Origin: Paramoeba atlantica
Lineage: Eukaryota; Discosea
Direction: 5' to 3'
DNA length: 64,000 nucleotides
NCBI GenBank assembly: GCA_977017575.1
Contig: CDRNVI010000012.1
Location: 744,001 to 808,000 of the forward strand
Positions 48,266 through 58,852 of the stretch are shown piece after piece. The stretch's first letter is position 1; each line of letters starts with the position of its first letter. The translations under genes were made by a program, and so were the position numbers. The notes under the pieces are model-generated. The model was not told the DNA's origin, did no database searches, and worked only from the letters and a program-made list of their open reading frames with translations.

Positions 48266-49553
48266 TTTGTTGAGAATCCTATCGATTACAAGCACAAAGA
48301 GGTAAGGAGCAAGCACGTCCCCTTGAAGAATTCCTGTTTCAATGGGAAAAGAATCCGTATTTCCGTATGGTGTGCGGACTATTCCTTTTAAATTCGAGTA
48401 CAAGGACATTACCATCCTAGTAAGCGCGGGTCCGACATGAAAGGCATTCAATGCAGCACGGATGGCATGAAACGATACCGAGGGAAATGCTTTTGCGAAG
48501 TCCATGAATGCCACTGCAATGCCTTTCTTGCCCCTGGTCGCACGAACTCTTGCATCATTCAAAATGATTTGCGCCCCTGCCGTGGACCTTTCTGGCCGAA
48601 AACCAAATTGACTGTCGCGAAGGAGCGGCTCGATGGATGGTCTGACTCTTTTCAGGATCATTGCATTCATCAATTTAACCGCACTGTTCACGAGACAGAT
48701 TGGCCGCCAATTCGCTATTTGTGTCAGGTCGCCTTTTTTTGGAATAGGCACCTGAAGGACAATTTTCCAGGACGCAGGCGAAACCCCTGTTCGATGAACC
48801 TCGTTTATAATATGTAATAAGGATTTTCTCAGCTCAGCATGTTCTGTGATCATTCTGAGTGCCTCCGCCGGAATTTGGTCTATTCCAGGTGCCTTGTTGC
48901 GCGCTAGTCTACTGATGCCGTCCTCGAGCTCTTCTACAGTGAAACTTTCATCGTTGATTGGTACTTTCGGGCTGACTACTTTGTCAAATTTTATATCTTT
49001 ATCTCCGCGATCATCGGACCCCATACGAGCAAAGAAATCTTTAACAAAAGAGTTTCCCTTGTCGACGAGGTCTCGATGCAAAGAGTCTCCCTGTACAAAC
49101 CGCAAATTCTACGTAGCGTACGCCACGGATTAGAACGGTTTCGCCGCAGACCTGCTTCAATTTCGTCGCATTCCTGCCCAATCTGCGCCTCAATTTCTTC
49201 TCCGTGCTCTTTTAGCACTTCCTTGAAGTGGTCCGGTTTTCGACTCTGAAGAAATAAGTCGCGAAACCCTGAGATGCGCAGTGTTTCTGTACCCGGTGGT
49301 GTGTTTTCTGTCCCTGTAGGCGCGTTGGTCGTTTTTGTGGTTCGGTCCATTTTTGAGAGTCTTTTCGCTGTGTGTACCATATTTTCCGATAAGTGTTCCC
49401 ATGTGATCTCTTCCTCTTTCTTCGCCATTTCCCACACTGCTTGCTGGAAGGATGCCTTCCTCTCTTCATCTCCAAGTCTTGGCCAGGGTACCTTGCTTTG
49501 TCCCCCTGTACCTTTAGAACGCCTCTTGATTTTCTTTGGTATGTGGGTCATAG
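48266..49553 (-). pseudogene. LZ RT N-terminal half (unit 3)
   Basis: As in unit 2. Confidence 0.8.
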
Positions 49554-50599
49554 CGCTAGCTGCATCTAATAGAGTCCTGCAACCTGGGCACAGTAGAGAG
49601 TCGGGAAGTTTGGGATGACGAATACCAAGCCTTGGCATCACAGAAAGCGTAAATTGCATTGGAGAGATGTATCTTTCGGTGGCGTGTATCCATTGGTAGC
49701 TTCCTTTTCTGGACGTCGCTGATATAATTCTACCGATTTTGGGATCTTTACACAGCTCTTCTTTCACTTGTTTGTGCAACTTGAGATCTACTGCCCCTTC
49801 TTCGTCCGGCACTACCCTCGAGATCGACATCCCCAAGTGTCTCCCATCCTGAGCTGAATATACTTTTCGGCGCTCTAAGGATGCGTGACGAGAAGCTGCA
49901 TATGGTGTTTCATTGTTGAATTGTTTCCGGTACATTGGACGCATCCCGACACGTGCGTTATCGCATTTTTTGAGGATAGTAACATTTGACAACCGGGACA
50001 ATTTAGTTGATCCGGCAAGCGGGGATGCACAATGTCAAATCGCGGCATGATCGCTAGTGTAAAATGGCGTGGAGATACGAGCCGTGTGCTGGAAGTCAAC
50101 CAGGTGTAATTACCTTTTTGGCTTGTTGCGCGGATTATTGCTGCCTTTTGCTTATCTTTCATAAGTTCGCTCCGTGTTTCCTCATGGTATAAAGCTTCCG
50201 AGACGGACTCTTCGTTCGGCAGTGTTTGCGAAGAAGTTTCCTCCGCGCGCGATGCACATGCAAGGTTTCCTGCCAGAGCTGAAAGATGCTTTGGTCGCTC
50301 CAGTGCAGTTTGCCTTGATGCTGTGTAGGATGCTTCACGGATGTGTTCATATGCTGTGAGGCCGAGTCCTCCTTTTTTTAGTGGAAGGCGTGTCCATTTA
50401 ATTTTCTTGTCGGAAAGATTACCGAACCACGTACGAACGACGCTGGCTACCTCGTGGTCGAATTTTTGCGTAAGCTTTAATGATTCGTCTGGGTTTTGAA
50501 CTCTGATGTGATAGCGATGCCGAACATTGATGGATTTTGATAACAGCAAAAGGGAAACATTGCTCGCTCCCATTTGTTTGAGACGGCGGAATGCTGTGC
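48266..50599. repeat. Tandem unit 3 of 3
   Basis: Same as unit 2 at the bases compared. Its right edge runs on into the natural CRE-d sequence. Confidence 0.95.
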
Positions 50600-50851
50600 G
50601 ATGTTTCTCAAGCTTCTGGACAAGTTTCTCGCTAACGCGCGCAGTCTCTCCAAGGAAAGCTCCAAGAATCTTGATAACGTCGGCTTCGGCGGTGATGCCG
50701 TGATTATTCAGACTGGACGGCATCGGTATATCGTTCTTGCCGCCAAACCAAACGCATTTTTGTGGTGCCAACTCGATTAACCTGTCGTGCAAAAGGTCGG
50801 CTAGACGCGTATAAGCACTAGACAGAAGATGTGCCTCGGTGGAGACAAGAT
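49554..50851 (-). pseudogene. CRE fragments of unit 3 and continuing CRE-d
   Basis: The CRE-d part continues past the repeat edge into ALAPQKCVWFGGKND-type sequence (LIELAPQKCVWFGGKND, ITAEADVIKILGAFLGETA, KLEKHRTAFRRLKQM). At 50851 it is interrupted by a poly(A)-tailed CRE insertion. Confidence 0.78.
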
Positions 50852-51284
50852 ACGACAGGGATTTCAACTTGAGATTGAAAAGATGTCCGCATACACGGTG
50901 GTATCTCAACTACGTGAGTACATTCCGAAGGATAACTGGATAGGTGGACTTCGCTTCTAGAGGGTCACTAAGTGTGTTCGAATACTCTCTCTCCCCCAGT
51001 CTTCTCTCACTTTGCTTCTTCTTTCTAAAAGTTTACGGATTGAAATTCAGGAGGGATTATATTTGAATAGGGTTTGTTAATAATTATGTACGTGTATGAA
51101 CTGTATGCATTTTCGCGTGAAATTGATTTTATTCTTATGTGACTGTATTAGTGACTATTCTATTTGGGTAAAGCTTCAAAAAAGGCCGCGCTTGCCTTGA
51201 TTGGAGGGGATGTTGTCTTTTTATCTAGCGGTAAGTGTAGGATACCTTGTGGACCCTCAAAAAAAAAAAAAAAAAAGACAAGAT
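50843..51284 (+). mobile_element. CRE 3' end inserted in CRE-d, 9-bp target duplication
   Basis: AGACAAGAT at 50843-50851 and 51276-51284 flanks a plus-strand insertion (50852-51275). It holds the last 34 codons of a CRE ORF (FQLEIEKMSAYTVVSQLREY, NWIGGLRF), a 3' UTR of about 300 nt and a poly(A) tail (51259-51276). 5' truncation is severe. The target lies right after the YIDD-type motif of CRE-d. Confidence 0.85.
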
Positions 51285-52250
51285 TAATATCGTCAATGAA
51301 TGCAAAAATGCGAATTCCTGGGAATTCGTCGTGGAGTGTCTCAAGGATCGGTTGTAGGAACGCACAGAACAGAATGGATGATAGAGGCGATCCTTGTCTA
51401 TCTCCTGCAGAACTCTTGAGAATCTTGAACAGTTGCCCATCGCTGCCGTAGTAAAGCAGTTCCGAGGGGACTCCGTATTCGGCGGCGAAAAGTCTTTGGA
51501 AAGGACGCAAAGCATGGAAGGCAAAGACGGCTTTTGCAACATCATCGCGCGAAGGCGAATTGAACGCGTTTTTCATGTCAATAGAGAGAATGGCGCAACC
51601 TTTCATATAGTGTTCGGTAAGCTCGTGGATGACGTGTTCGCATCCGGACTTTATCATCACCCCGTATTGATGCGGTGTGAAAAGAGGAGCCAGTTTCTTC
51701 TCGTGGCGTTGTAGAAGCACAACCTCAGCCAGTTTAAGCCAGACCTCTCCGACCGCTATGGGGCGAACTCCGTTTGATGGTTTAGGAATGGCCACAAGGC
51801 GTGCTCGCTTAAGGCGGTTCATGATTTCTTTGGAAAGTAGTCCGTTGATGAGGTCTGTCATCATATGACAAAGACTCAAACAACAAACTTCGTCATCCAG
51901 CAAAAGGCGCAGAATAGTGTCCGTTGTGCCTGTAGGCCCTGGTGAGGCACCTTTGGCCATTCGCCGCCCAGCTTCTCGTAATTCCAGGGGTGTGATGCAA
52001 GCTGTTAGTGGGGCATCGCTGGGCAGTCGAAAGGTAGTGGCTACTTCCGGATGGAGAAGCTTCAACTTCTCAGCAGTTTCTTCGTCGGATAGGATCCTTT
52101 CTCGAATTTCCTGATCGAGCACTCTGGTTGCTTTCCTCACACAACCGTCTAAGACAAGACTAGTGGCTTTCTTAATCGCACGTTTGTCCTGCTGCTGGTT
52201 CCTGTTCTCATCTAAGTCTTGCGGTTGGGAAGATCCCCACAGGCACAAGA
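51276..52250 (-). pseudogene. CRE-d reverse transcriptase
   Basis: RAIKKATSLVLDGCVRKATR, MAKGASPGPTGTTDTILRLL, NGVRPIAVGEVWLKLAEVVL, motif A AILSIDMKNAFNSPSRDD, motif B SSAGDRQGSPLSSILF, motif C FAFIDDINLV. Across the 9-bp target duplication the frame continues as LVSTEAHLLSSAYTR at 50842 and below. The N-terminus is lost at a head-to-head joint near 52240. Confidence 0.82.
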
Positions 52251-52972
52251 AAGAACTACGCAAAGACCGGTGTCGGCCACGCAGAGACCGGTGGCGGCCA
52301 CGCAGAATCGTACTCAAGCCACGGAAAATACGGCAACAGATCCGTCGTCCCCATTTCAGAAGTTGCCGTCTCCGCTACCGGTTACGAATATTTCCGTTGC
52401 AGAACTCATGTCTCCACAATATTCTTCTCCACCACCCTTTCTGGTAACAGAAGCCACCCCTAGACCCTTGACACCCGGTATCATGTCACCTGATGATGTG
52501 TTAAATGAATTTCTGGATTGCGATAGCCCGCCGACAGCACATGAGCAGCAGAGATTCGAAAAAGAAGATTTGCGAATCACAGATACATCAGGAAATGTAA
52601 ATGCGGTCACCCGGATAGTTCGAGCGCTTTACGCTACGGTGCGGATTGATGTTGACTTCCCCCTGAGCCCAGAACGAATAGCGCAGCAGACGAAAGACGC
52701 TCGACGAGGGAATGAATGCGTAGTTGCATGGAGTTTTGATCGACAGCCCTTGTTGAATATCTCGATTGGAGTGGTGGATTCAGTTAAAACAAGAGCGGGC
52801 ATTCGCAAAATAGCTATCGACTATCAGGGGATTAAGGGTCATCAAGTACAAGAAGCTTTCGTGGGGACCTTACCACCGCAAACGAATGTTAGGATATACA
52901 GAATAGTGTGGATGGATGGACAAGTCGGACCGGAAGCCCAAGGAAATCCTGGCGACTCACCCACTACAAATC
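52251..52972 (+). pseudogene. CRE N-terminal region, interrupted by TATE-C
   Basis: Plus frame with LPSPLPVTNISVAELMSPQ, DVDFPLSPERIAQQTKDA, CVVAWSFDRQPLLNIS, GIKGHQVQEAFVGTLPPQT and NVRIYRIVW. CRE-a has the parallel CTVAWTFDKQTALNIS and FLPPQENIRVYQIRW. It shares a head-to-head joint with CRE-d near 52240. TATE-C enters at 52973, and the frame seems to resume at 57811 (LEPIPTVKSIGSEFVP). Confidence 0.75.
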
Positions 52973-53133
52973 TAGAAGTTCACGGAAGGAAATTTAGGAG
53001 GGGCTTTATAGTGATGAAAATTGGCCGACGGGCATTGTACGTTTTATTTATGAATAGTTTCTATAGTGATACATGGAAATAAATATTTTATATATTTTGA
53101 TAGTAGTCTTCAAGTTTGCTAAGTACTACGAGT
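52973..53133 (+). repeat. TATE-C terminal repeat A1
   Basis: 160 bp matching A2 at 57384-57549 with about one length difference. It ends GTACTACGAGTT directly before the Gag-like ATG at 53135. Confidence 0.88.
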
Positions 53134-53134
53134 T

Positions 53135-54211
53135 ATGTCTGGTATCGTTGATGCGGTGCGACGGGCGGTGTCGATGACACGAGCTGAAAGTCCGCCTCCC
53201 GTCGCTCCTGATCCTCCTGCATCTCGACGTCGAGGGCCACGACGCGAGCGCAGGGATGGAACGCTGAATCCCGAGCAGGTGGAAGACCGCGAGACCCGTG
53301 TAATGACTGATGTCGAAAAAGGAGAGTTCCAAGCTCGAATAGTTGATATTTTGCGAGCGAAGCGAAAGGTTAGGATCAAGGCTGTGTGGGCGGAGCAGGG
53401 AGATGGTTTTCAGCAGGTCGTCGAAGGGTCAGTCTCTTTTAAGTTCCCCAAAAAACGAAACAATGATGAGTTGGTTGCAAAGTGGGATGACGAACCTAAC
53501 AAAAGCTATCCTTTTCCTCATCCGCGAATTCGATATTTTGCCCTTGAGATCGTGAAGGTTGATAGCTGTATGCCGGACGGTATTGAAGACGGTTCCCTCG
53601 CGGCTCAGCAGGCGGAGATGGACCTACGCGCTGTGGTTCCCGATGACCCAAAGAATTTCTCTCTGTACGATCCGACTACGTGGGGACCTTGGTTGAATGC
53701 TGGCGATGAGTTTAAAGCAAGAGATTTGATTAGGGAGCTGCGGGATGCACCCCAGTTAGGAGTCCGATTTAATCCCCCACCGCAACGCGAACGACTGTTT
53801 AAGCTCTTGATCGAATGGATTTATTCTGCCCGTGAGTGGCAGGACTGGCGGGATGGTCATTTTCTAAATATGGCAGTGATAGTTGTAGAAGAGCTTCGCA
53901 GCCACTACTGGGCCGCCGCCGGAGTGGAAGTTGAACGCGTTCATCAAAAGCTGTACAAGGAGGAGAACCCGGGAGACAAATACGGTCAAGCCATGATTGA
54001 AGAGCATTTGCGTGCTACACAGCTAAATCGTACGCGCGGACGGACATTCCGTCAACGAGTCTGTTATAACTGTCGGCAAACTGGACATTTTCGGGCCGAC
54101 TGCCCCGCCTTGAATCGACCGGGTTTCGGGCGAGGGGTGGCAAGCAGCACCGTGACCACCACCGCGGCAACGACGATGCGTGGTGCTCGCGGCGAAAGAC
54201 GGCCTTACTAG
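53135..54211 (+). CDS. TATE-C Gag-like protein with CCHC knuckle
   Basis: 358 aa. The N-terminus is proline/arginine-rich. The middle has VRIKAVWAEQGDGFQQVVEG and QLGVRFNPPPQRERLFKLLI, shared with TATE-A. The C-terminus has a zinc knuckle CYNCRQTGHFRADC and a glycine/arginine/threonine tail. A nucleic-acid-binding structural protein is likely. Confidence 0.8.
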   Translation: MSGIVDAVRRAVSMTRAESPPPVAPDPPASRRRGPRRERRDGTLNPEQVEDRETRVMTDVEKGEFQARIVDILRAKRKVRIKAVWAEQGDGFQQVVEGSVSFKFPKKRNNDELVAKWDDEPNKSYPFPHPRIRYFALEIVKVDSCMPDGIEDGSLAAQQAEMDLRAVVPDDPKNFSLYDPTTWGPWLNAGDEFKARDLIRELRDAPQLGVRFNPPPQRERLFKLLIEWIYSAREWQDWRDGHFLNMAVIVVEELRSHYWAAAGVEVERVHQKLYKEENPGDKYGQAMIEEHLRATQLNRTRGRTFRQRVCYNCRQTGHFRADCPALNRPGFGRGVASSTVTTTAATTMRGARGERRPY

Positions 54212-54214
54212 GAA

Positions 54215-55269
54215 ATGGCCCCCACCCCGAATACTGCTTGTGCCCAGCCGTTGAAACGACGGCGGGTGATTTTATTAAACACGTCCTATCATTCTTCGAG
54301 ACAAGAATTCACGATGCCTCGTGCCGTGCAGCGACAAATTCGTCCATCCAACAACACGATTCGGCAAAACACCTCGACGGTGCACAGTCTGACCGCCAAA
54401 ATCATGAAAGTCGACCCAACCACAGCGACGGGGCGAATAGTGGTAACGGCTGTACAGCCTATGTGGACGCAAGGGACCTGGCTTTCGAGAAGTCGACTAT
54501 GGACGAGGATGGAAGAATTTTGTCGAAAGCAGCGAGTTCCTCTAAACGCCAATTCAGCAATCCAATTCCTTCAAAGCCTACCGGTAGCTACCTCGACACG
54601 TCACAGTTATGTGAAAAGCCTGCAGTCCGTACTCAACCTGATGTCGTACGAAGTGACCCCGCTAAAATTGTACTCAAGAGCTCTTCAAGCCCAAGGCGCA
54701 CTGGAGCCACAAAGGCAGATGCTGCCCGTCACGCCTTATTTACTAAAGAAGCTAGCTTGTCGAGTGACAGCGCCGGAATGGATGGCGATACTAATTTGTT
54801 GGAAGGCGGCAGCCAGGTGGACAGAGGTTGCGCAGCTAACAAAAGTGAACTTTGTGCTAATACATCCGGAAGAAATTGTCATTTATTGGGGAAGGACGAC
54901 GAAAAGTACGCGACTCAATCCATATCGACCGTACCTATACGCAATCATCACCGGCGAGGGTACACAAGAATTGGCAAGCTACCTGATCAATCTACCCCAA
55001 CGTCAACCAGTATGCCGAACGAATGTGCGACAGATGGATCTTCACATGCGAAACATACTGGGAAACGGTTATGGCACTCATTCCATCAAAAGGGGGCAGT
55101 CACGTACCTGTTCCATCAGGTAGCTTTAGGACGAGTCACGCTGGCAGAGGTTCAAAATTTGACCAAGCACATGAACGTGGAATCCTTGCTGAGGTACAAC
55201 GCGAGCAATCTGACAACGGCTCGCGCACTCGGGACTCAAAAAGTGACTGCGTGCTTAACACTCCACTAG
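54215..55269 (+). pseudogene. TATE-C tyrosine recombinase region
   Basis: YR landmarks: ILICWKAAARWTEVAQLTK (first catalytic arginine), IYWGRTTKSTRLNPYR, GTHSIKRG (the H-x-x-R-type box) and the final tyrosine context SLLRYN. In this order of elements the YR integrates a circular cDNA by site-specific recombination. The region overlaps the start of the RT frame, as is usual in DIRS-like elements. Confidence 0.78.
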
Positions 55270-56945
55270 GAAGCAGCGACTCGCGAGGAAGGGTCCAGGG
55301 AATAGGATACTCTCTGTCGGTGGTAGGTCCTTCTTCTAAGCTGACTGGTATCGATTTGGAACAATGCTTCAAGGAAGTGCCGTATCTGAAGAGGCATTCC
55401 ATAATTCATGCGCGCCGATCTTCTCGGGTGGCCACAGCTACCGACATGCATCTTCCTTTGCAAGTGAAAACAGAAACCCCGACTATGAATTTGCAGCTAA
55501 TTCAGGAATATATGAATCCGAGCGCACGGCAGCGTTTCAAAAACGTTCTTCAAGAGCTCTTCTGGGTACCTCTTCAACCTGATTCAGAACCTACGAAACA
55601 GTCAGAAGTGCAGGAGCAGGACTTACAGGCTTTGCTGCAGGCTGGGGTGATTGAGCGAGTGGACAAGAAGGGGGAAAAAAGGTTTCCTACAAGACAATTC
55701 ATAATTCCTTTCTCGGTAGTAGAGAGTGATGATGAGGGCCGGCAGCGCCGCAGATTTATCGCATGGACCAAATCGGACAATACAAGGCTGAAGGGCTACT
55801 CTCCGGAAGTGCCTCTGTGGCATCCATCTAAGTATTTATATAGAGTACACGACGAAGTCGGACTTAAGCGAGATCTCCGTTGTGGATTTTATCAGGTTGC
55901 CGTTCCGGTTCAAGCGCGACGGAAATTTCGGTTTACGTCAGCGGCAGGGGAATTGTTCCAAATGAAAGTTATGCCGATGGGGCATCGCTACACCCCAGAA
56001 ATTATGAACACCGTCACTGCAGTTTTGGCAGGTGACTCTCGCGTATGTTCGGCGACGAGATCGTTTGGTGTAGGAGAATGTGACGTCTACGTGGATGGCA
56101 TCCGCTTTGTGGGCACGGATGCTGAGGCGAATAAGTTCGCTAGCTTTGTGGATACCCGATGCCGGGTCGTCGGAGGGGCTTTCAAGGATGTGGGCAAACC
56201 TCCGCAGAAGCAATACGTCTTCAACGGCGTGCGCTATGATCACGGGATGCATCGGGTAGCTTTGGGTCTGAAGGTAGTGTCGAAGCTCGCAACCGATCAA
56301 TTTCATCACCCGACTTTTATAGATCTGGAGGCGACGGTGGGGCGTCTCATATACTGTTCTTCAGTAGTCGGAATTGTGATCCCTAAATATCATTTCGCTC
56401 TAAAGATTGTGCAACGACGCATCAATCTTCTTAATCGGTGCCCGTGGATCGGATACAAGGAGGTCAGCTTACCTATCAAGACGCGTGCCATGCTGGCAGA
56501 ATGGCGCAACGAGATTCTGAACAACGTTCCCATAGTTCCATCACCTCATCCTGACATGGCGCCGCATCAGCATCGTCTTTATACGGATGCCTCAGCAAAG
56601 GGCTGGGGTGCTATTTTGTATCTTGATCAAGGCGAGGTCTTGATTGCCGGAGGTCCGTGGGAAAGAGGCACTGAGTACGAGGTTAATCATGCGGAGGCAA
56701 AAGCAGTCCGCTTCGCGCTTGAAAAATTTGCGGAACATTTTCCACGAGGAACCTGCCTGGATCTATTCGTGGACAATACGTCCTGTGAGGCAGCGGTTAA
56801 CCGACGTATGACCTCTTCGACAAATATTGCTCATGAATTAGAACAAGTTCTTACACATTGCAAATCTCTGGGAATATGTGTACAAGCGCGATATATTCGC
56901 TCAGAAGATAACCCCGCTGATCCGATCAGCCGAATGGAAATGTGA
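55023..56945 (+). CDS. TATE-C RT and RNase H
   Basis: RT: FIIPFSVVESDDEGRQRRRF, GLKRDLRCGFYQVAVPVQA, LFQMKVMPMGHRYTPEIM, motif C CDVYVDGIRFVG (VDG in place of YxDD, as in sister elements here). RNase H: HRLYTDASAKGWGAILYL, EVNHAEAKAVRFALEKF, LFVDNTSCEAAVNRR, RSEDNPADPISRME. The true start is unclear because the frame overlaps the recombinase. Confidence 0.82.
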   Translation: MCDRWIFTCETYWETVMALIPSKGGSHVPVPSGSFRTSHAGRGSKFDQAHERGILAEVQREQSDNGSRTRDSKSDCVLNTPLGSSDSRGRVQGIGYSLSVVGPSSKLTGIDLEQCFKEVPYLKRHSIIHARRSSRVATATDMHLPLQVKTETPTMNLQLIQEYMNPSARQRFKNVLQELFWVPLQPDSEPTKQSEVQEQDLQALLQAGVIERVDKKGEKRFPTRQFIIPFSVVESDDEGRQRRRFIAWTKSDNTRLKGYSPEVPLWHPSKYLYRVHDEVGLKRDLRCGFYQVAVPVQARRKFRFTSAAGELFQMKVMPMGHRYTPEIMNTVTAVLAGDSRVCSATRSFGVGECDVYVDGIRFVGTDAEANKFASFVDTRCRVVGGAFKDVGKPPQKQYVFNGVRYDHGMHRVALGLKVVSKLATDQFHHPTFIDLEATVGRLIYCSSVVGIVIPKYHFALKIVQRRINLLNRCPWIGYKEVSLPIKTRAMLAEWRNEILNNVPIVPSPHPDMAPHQHRLYTDASAKGWGAILYLDQGEVLIAGGPWERGTEYEVNHAEAKAVRFALEKFAEHFPRGTCLDLFVDNTSCEAAVNRRMTSSTNIAHELEQVLTHCKSLGICVQARYIRSEDNPADPISRMEM

Positions 56946-57142
56946 GTTAAGATTCGGATTACGCATTTATGGAAGTGCAACAATAATAACTTAAATTGAA
57001 AAATAAAACAGTGCATACGTTTTTCGTCCGTAAGAGGAATTGGCCCTTCTTCTGGTTATTTGATTACGGTTATTTGATTCTGTTAGCAATACTACATATT
57101 GGATACTAGTGTTTGGGTGCAGTGACGTGTGCTTGGGTTCGG

Positions 57143-57383
57143 TTGGCGGCGGATCCGGACGGAAAACCCGTTCACTTAGTATCATCTACAAACAATATAG
57201 TTTTTGATTTTCTCATGATATTTCTAGACAAGCGCTTATTTTTCATAGTTTGATTTGAAGGAAGAAGGTACGAAATTGTATGTTTCATAGTACGGTTTTC
57301 ACATCTACAAGAATTTAAGTAGGTTCATATTTCAGATTTTAGAAGTTGTATTTCAATGAAGTAGGTGCCCCGACGTGAATTTC
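57143..57383 (+). repeat. TATE-C terminal repeat B1
   Basis: TTGGCGGCGGATCCGGACGG to CGTGAATTTC, matching B2 with very few differences. Confidence 0.88.
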
Positions 57384-57549
57384 TAGAAGTTCACGGAAGG
57401 AAATTTAGGAGGGGCTTTATAGTGATGAAAATTGGCCGACGGGCATTGTACGTTTTATTTATGAATAGTTTCTATAGTGATACATGGAAATAAATATTTT
57501 ATATATTTTGATAGTAGTCTTCAAGTTTTGCTAAGTACTACGAGTTACC
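57384..57549 (+). repeat. TATE-C terminal repeat A2
   Basis: Starts TAGAAGTTCACGG, same as A1, and is followed by the C-rich linker CCCACCCACCGGCCCCCGCC (57548-57567). Confidence 0.88.
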
Positions 57550-57569
57550 CACCCACCGGCCCCCGCCAT

Positions 57570-57810
57570 TTGGCGGCGGATCCGGACGGAAAACCCGTTC
57601 ACTTAGTATCATCTACAAACAATATAGTTTTTGATTTTCTCATGATATTTCTAGACAAGCGCTTATTTTTCATAGTTTGATTTGAAGGAAGAAGGTACGA
57701 AATTGTATATTTCATAGTACGGTTTTCACATCTACAAGAATTTAAGTAGGTTCATATTTCAGATTTTAGAAGTTGTATTTCAATGAAGTAAGTGCCCCGA
57801 CGTGAATTTC
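57570..57810 (+). repeat. TATE-C terminal repeat B2
   Basis: Second copy of B, ending at the right edge of the element. The CRE-like frame resumes after it. Confidence 0.88.
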
Positions 57811-58375
57811 AAAGTGATCCATTAATTCCAAGCGTGACCAATACGGAATGTGATTTGGATTTGGAGCCAATTCCCACTGTCAAATCGATAGGATCGGAAT
57901 TCGTCCCGTGCGTCCGATCGGAATTCGTCCCATAGCGGTTTGATGATTGATGATTTTTAGGCAATATATCTCCGAGGAGATGTTACGGGGAGGGGGGGCA
58001 CTCGATGAATATTCATCGAACGGACAGCGCGTTCGATGAATGAAAACGCAATTTTTTTTGTAAAAAAATGCTCGACGAACGGAGCTTGTTTTTTTATTGT
58101 AAGCGAGATTGAAATACCGTTGGAAAAGGTTATAGTCCTTGCGCGCACTAATAGGGATCGTGAGGACACGTACAGAAACAGCATCTTTATGTCTTGAAGG
58201 ATTAAACCTTGCTTGCATGGTATTCTTGCGCCCAAAACAATTTTTTTTTCATTTTTTTTATTTTTTTTTATTTTTTCTTGTTTTTTTTAGCCAGTCAGGT
58301 TGAGCCCTGAGTCCCAGCAAAATAAGTAATACACAAAAAAAAGACTGCGTATGAACAAATATTATAAAAAGCATC
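57811..58375. other. CRE remnant, palindromic terminus and SL relic
   Basis: 57811-57920 resumes the CRE N-terminal frame (SDPLIPSVTNTECDLDLEP). A G-run and palindrome GGGGGGCACTCGATGAATAT...ATCGA lie at about 57989-58019. A degenerate SL is at 58170-58199 on the minus strand. T-runs fill 58240-58290. No other gene seen. Confidence 0.5.
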
Positions 58376-58652
58376 ATCCCTCGTAGTCTGATGCGCAACT
58401 ATCGGAACTGAGTTCCTCAAATTCTTCGGGAACAGGAAAACCGTAGTTGTCTTTTATACACTTCATTATAAACCCCCGCTCACGAATAAGTGACCCCCCC
58501 TTATTTTTAGCACATGGGGGCGTGGGTGGGTTATCATACCACTGTTTCGTTCAAAATTTCGAGATCTGCACGTTCCCGCTGTTTTTAGCTCATTTTAAAA
58601 TTTTAAAATTTAGTCAAAAAAATAATTGGCTTTTCAACTTTTTTTTCCAAAA

Positions 58653-58852
58653 ATGACCAAATCACCATATCGGCTTCCAAAAGGGGCGCTTACGGATAGT
58701 GGTAAGGTTCTTTTGAAGATGAGACATGCAGAAGGTGTTCCGATAAAACAATTATCCCGTGATTTTAACGTCTCTAGAAGGATAATCAAAAAATATCTGA
58801 ACGAAAAAAAATCTAGCGGGGAATACACTTTGAGTCCTGTGGGTGGAGGTAT
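58653..58852 (+). pseudogene. Tc1/mariner transposase N-terminal HTH
   Basis: From ATG near 58653: MTKSPYRLPKGALTDSGKVL, then GVPIKQLSRDFNVSRRIIKK, a helix-turn-helix like those that bind the inverted ends. It runs into unrelated frame after YTLSPVGGG. Confidence 0.7.

Larger units (their letters stand above)
52973..57810 (+). mobile_element. TATE-C, VIPER/TATE-like element, nearly whole (fossil)
   Basis: Complete split-direct-repeat plan: A1 (52973-53133), Gag-like ORF, tyrosine recombinase, RT-RNase H, B1 (57143-57383), A2 (57384-57549), B2 (57570-57810). A starts TAGAAGTTCACG...GAAATTTAG and B ends CGTGAATTTC. It sits in a CRE N-terminal region without target duplication, as is usual for YR retroelements. 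It looks almost whole, with about one break. The A and B pairs are nearly identical, so it is probably recent. Confidence 0.88.

Noticed and set aside
52973-57810. LTR retrotransposon with aspartic protease and DDE integrase
   Set aside because: The element has a tyrosine recombinase and A1-B1-A2-B2 split repeats, and I see no protease or DDE integrase motif, so DIRS-order VIPER/TATE is the better family.
57811-58460. tRNA or other standard RNA genes in the gene-free stretches
   Set aside because: No cloverleaf with B-box GGTTCGAATCC-type sequence was found here or in the other non-coding stretches I read.
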